From the NCBI GenBank assembly GCA_963932465.1, contig OZ010793.1:369839595-369903594 (forward strand): DNA of 64,000 nucleotides, in the 5' to 3' direction. Below the pieces are notes generated by a model. The model worked only from the letters and a program-made list of their open reading frames with translations. It was not told where the DNA came from and did not search any database. Position 1 is the stretch's first letter; each line of letters begins with the position of its first letter. Shown in pieces: positions 60,485-64,000 of this stretch. The translations under genes were made by a program, and so were the position numbers. Origin of the DNA: Maratus speciosus (lineage: Eukaryota > Arthropoda > Arachnida > Araneae > Salticidae).

Positions 60485-60678
60485 CAGTATTGCCAGAGGG
60501 CTACTTTTTTTAAATTCAGATTTCTTGATTGGCACCACTTTTCTGGAAAGGTAAAAATCCCTTTTTTTTTTTTGCCTTAATTAATATGTCATTAAATAAG
60601 GCGAAATTTACTATTACAAAAAAGTGATGCGAATCAAGATATCTGAATTTAAAAAAAAGCAGCCCACTGGCAACTCTG
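60485..60678. mobile_element. hAT MITE, 194 bp, perfect 8-bp duplication
   Basis: Target duplication gccccctg (60477-60484 and 60679-60686). Inverted arms of about 65 bp: cagtattgccagagggctac and the inverse of cagagttgccagtgggctgc, continuing through aaattcagat.tcttgatt.gca.cacttttt. It may share its inner block with the MITE at 24166. Confidence 0.9.
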
Positions 60679-60686
60679 GCCCCCTG

Positions 60687-61318
60687 GCTAAACACATGTT
60701 ATAAAGCACATGCTTAGGATGGAGCCGTGGCCTTGGGTCATAGTTTCCGGGAGCTTCAAACATAGATTGCAGTATCTCATAATATTTAAATTTAAAAATA
60801 AATTCTATAATCTTTCTGGTCCAGACTTAAAACGTAACTCTTTTATGAACATTTTACTTAAAAGCAAATGAAAATTAATGACTTTCAGATTATATCTCTC
60901 AATATGCAGCATTTCATAATTATGTGACTATTTGCCGATTGCCAATTTCACATTGCGTTTAAGAGTAAATAAACATCGCGATAAAATGCAAAATTAATAA
61001 AATGACAGCTGTATAACTGAAACTAGCAGTATAACAGAGACTATGATAACATATATATGTTCATTATTATATACGTTAGCTATTATTGAGTGATGCACTT
61101 ATTATTTATTTTTTATGTTAAGGCGATTATCAACCTTAGAGGATAAAGTCTCCCCAATGTTAATACCATGGGCTTGGAATGCATGTGTATTTTTTAATTT
61201 CTCACCAAAAAATTTAATTTTTCTTTCTGTGTTAAACCACTTTGAATTTTGCTGCGTAAAATATTTCTAAAATATGTATTTAATATCACACTTCAAGTTT
61301 TAATGTCCTAATGAAACT
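60687..61318. other. Stretch without gene
   Basis: AT-rich, no open frame or repeat supported. Confidence 0.5.
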
Positions 61319-61319
61319 G

Positions 61320-62010
61320 CCTAGATGTAAATAAGACTTTAACATATAAAATTAAATAAAATACATATTTTAGAAAATTATTTACTAAACGAAAGGCAAA
61401 GAATCATCCCTTAAAAACAATATGCAGAAAAAAATAATTTAAATTTTTCGATAATTTTTTTTAATATACGGATGCATTCCAAGCCTATATGAAATAAATA
61501 TAATGATGATATGATATTGACTGATGAATCTTAAGTATTTTGCTCAACTTCTATTGTAGAATTTACGTGCTGGTTTTTTTAATCAGTTTTTAATCCTCTA
61601 CTGTTTATAATCTGGGATGTAGTGGACGGTATATAGGAAGTATACATTCTGAAATTTTAAAGAAACTCCGTATACCCTCTGTAACTCTAGCGTACACTCT
61701 CTAGTGTAAATCCTCTGCTTATAGCGTATACCCTCTGGGATTTTTATGACTATTACCATTGATTATAATCAATAATTTGTACTTTATAATAGGATGAGGT
61801 TAAAGATGAAATGTAAATTTATTTAAATGTATATGCTCATGCTCATATATGTATTTTAAACAATCAAAAATGTTAATTTTTCAGGATATAGGAATTGGAC
61901 TTCAAATGAATACAGACCCTGGACCTTACTATAGCTTGGCAGGGCTCTGAGAAAAAAATTATTTTTTTTATTAATTCATGCATATAAATAATGTTTCTTG
62001 TAATATTTTC
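61320..62010 (+). repeat. Direct repeat, copy 1 (partner 63295-64000)
   Basis: About 690 bp shared with 63295-64000 at roughly 85-88 percent by eye, including a ctctg.aactctagcgta.actctct block with three ctctgcttatagcgtatacc-type words and ggatatag.aatt.gacttc.aatgaatacag. Offset about 1975 bp. Confidence 0.88.
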
Positions 62011-63294
62011 TTTTCTGATCAACCTACATACATGCGACTGTATATACCCTTTTCCGATCTCAGCACTTTTTTATTACTACTATTTTCACATCCCGCGCAA
62101 ATATTCCCGCAATACATAAAACCATTGAATCACCTCGATATTTCTTCTGTTACGACTACTTTTATTATTTCCCTTCCCACTTTCTATAATTCGTAAGACT
62201 TTGTCACGGGTAATATCTAAGCGAACTTTATAAGGGGTGGCCGGATTCGAATGATACGATACACCCTCTTGTCATACCATTGAGTTTTGACTGTTCAAAA
62301 TTGTTTATTTATTTCTCCTTTATATTGAAAATGTCGCTATTTAAGAACAGTTGCATTAAAAAGGGATATTTTTATACACATAAAAATACATATTTGTTTT
62401 ATATTTATTTAAAATGTTTTTAGAAAAAAAAGTACTATACAAATTCGTCATTTCAGTAATGCTAAAACATTTTCTTTATAGAAATACAGAAGACTCTCGC
62501 CCATGAGTCTTAAGATGTATCTCAGGCTAATGAGATAATATTTCCCCATCATTTCCTATTTGCAATTAATGTTAAATATATTGCTTAACCCTTTAACCCC
62601 TTGAAGGACTATAGAAAATAATATATACCATTTAATTTTAATCTCAAAATGCCACAATGCCACCAGAATTTTGGAATTAAATTTTGTATTTATAATGTAA
62701 ATGAAGAAGAACTTTTATATATTTTCAAATAAAACTGTTCTTAAATCCTGGTGACAGTCAATCATTTCAATATTTTAGTAACAGTTATTTTGTTTGGAAA
62801 ATATTATATTTGAGTGTAATTTTGTTAATTATCCACTAGAAAAATAGTGAAATTTTTTTATTTACATTTCTGTTGGACATAATGTCACTTCTAAGTTATA
62901 TAACAAAAAATGCTCAAAAAATAACAATTTTAAATTACATACTTACTTTAAATGTTTGCACTACACAATAACAACTATTCAACGATATAATAATTTTTAT
63001 AATGATTTTAATAGTTTTCAGAATTAATGATTAATAAGAAAAAACGCCTGTCGAGCACATTGCAAGCAGTATCAACAAAAGAAGTTATAACCTCACGTGA
63101 TAACAAATCAGAACAAAAACAGACTTCGAGACTTTAAATGCATGTTATCATACGTAAGTAACACATAATAGTTCACCAAAAGATCAATAGAAAGCGCCAA
63201 ATGGCAAAGAAAGGTCATGTAACTCTTAAGCTACACTATACAAAAAGCGTACTACTCATTGGATAAAGTGGACCATTTTTCACAACTTTCGAGC
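62011..63294. other. Spacer between the two 690-bp repeats, no gene
   Basis: AT-rich. At 62588-62612 ttaaccctttaaccccttgaagg resembles a piggyBac-type end, but no partner is found in the window. A 72-codon plus frame (61978-62196) lacks any recognised domain. Confidence 0.5.
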
Positions 63295-64000
63295 TGTAAA
63301 TAAGATTTTAACACATAAAATGAAATATATATTTTAGAAAATAAGAAATAAGAAGCGAAAGGCAAAGAAACATACCTTAAAAACAGTATACAGAAAAAAA
63401 TAATAATAATAATTTTTTCATAAAAGAAATTTAAAAATTACGAATGCATTCCTAGCCTATAAAATGACATATGATGATGATATGATAATAACCGACGAAT
63501 TTTAAGTATTTTGCTCATCTTCTCTTGTAGAATTTACGTGCAGGATTTTTTAATCAGTTTTTAATCCTTTACTGATTATAATCAGGATGTAGTGGAGTGT
63601 ATATACGAAGTATACATTCTGGATTTTTTTAAGAAAGTCCGTACACCCTCCGTAACTATAGCGTATACTCTCTCGTTCAAATCCTCTGCTTATAGCGTAT
63701 ACCTTCTAGGTTTTTCGCGACTACACCACTGATTATAATCAATAATTTGTACTTTATAATAGGATGAGAAAAATGAAAGATACATTTATTTATATGTATA
63801 GTCTCATGCTCATATACGCATTCTAAATAATCGAAAATGTTAATTTTTCAAGTTATAGAAATTAGACTTCGAATGAATACAGGCCCTGGACCTCATTCTG
63901 GATTGCTATAGGGCTCAGACTCAGAGAAAAAAAAATTAATTTTATTATTAATTCATGCATAGGAATAATGCTTCTTGTAAACTTTTCTTTTCTGCATACC
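63295..64000 (+). repeat. Direct repeat, copy 2, running off the window end
   Basis: Second copy of 61320-62010. It reaches the window edge, so the full length and any further copies are unknown. Confidence 0.88.

Overview
This is a 64-kb piece of a large, AT-rich, repeat-dense animal genome. The only protein-coding sequence of a cellular gene that I can support is one 141-bp exon on the minus strand (52683-52823). It has clean splice sites and encodes 46 residues of the C-terminal coiled coil of the transcription cofactor Dachshund (dac/DACH). The introns flanking it are at least 11.2 kb upstream and probably more than 50 kb downstream, because no second exon is visible. Large introns, the Dachshund sequence and arthropod-type transposable elements suggest an arthropod, perhaps an arachnid or a large-genome insect; I cannot place it more closely.

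Almost everything else is repeats. 1-9 kb: a 34-bp minisatellite, a foldback element whose arms each carry a tRNA-like unit, a piggyBac-type MITE (3205-3434), a near-perfect 173-bp inverted repeat (6171-6575) and tandem repeats. 10.7-11.7 kb: an unusually GC-rich, non-repetitive island inside the putative dac intron, a good cis-regulatory candidate. 13-14.6 kb: a foldback/tandem element with C- and A-runs. 15.9-18.7 kb: degenerate tandem repeats, one of them split by a TTAA-flanked MITE. 20-25 kb: several tandem duplications. 27.2-31.9 kb: a satellite-like array of about 24 units interrupted by a dispersed repeat. 32.4-32.8 kb: an inverted-repeat element with a hammerhead-like core. 33.6-34.2 kb: two tRNA-Thr(UGU) genes in a direct duplication bounded by a 15-bp direct repeat.

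34.5-40.5 kb is a stack of nested insertions. A 53-bp minisatellite is split at a TTAA by a 5.2-kb piggyBac element with a decayed transposase. That element holds a Tigger/pogo element (TA duplication, perfect 24-bp ends), which in turn holds a hAT element (8-bp duplication), which carries a tandem pair of a 620-bp repeat. 41-64 kb: a 2.3-kb arthropod repeat with GGTTCCGTA ends, four hAT elements with 8-bp target duplications, two Tc1/mariner-type foldbacks, the dac exon and several recent tandem duplications.

No rRNA, CRISPR, operon or other prokaryotic feature is present. Most open frames over 60 codons lie inside repeats or AT-rich DNA and are not genes. All calls come from reading the sequence; no alignment, folding or search program was run.
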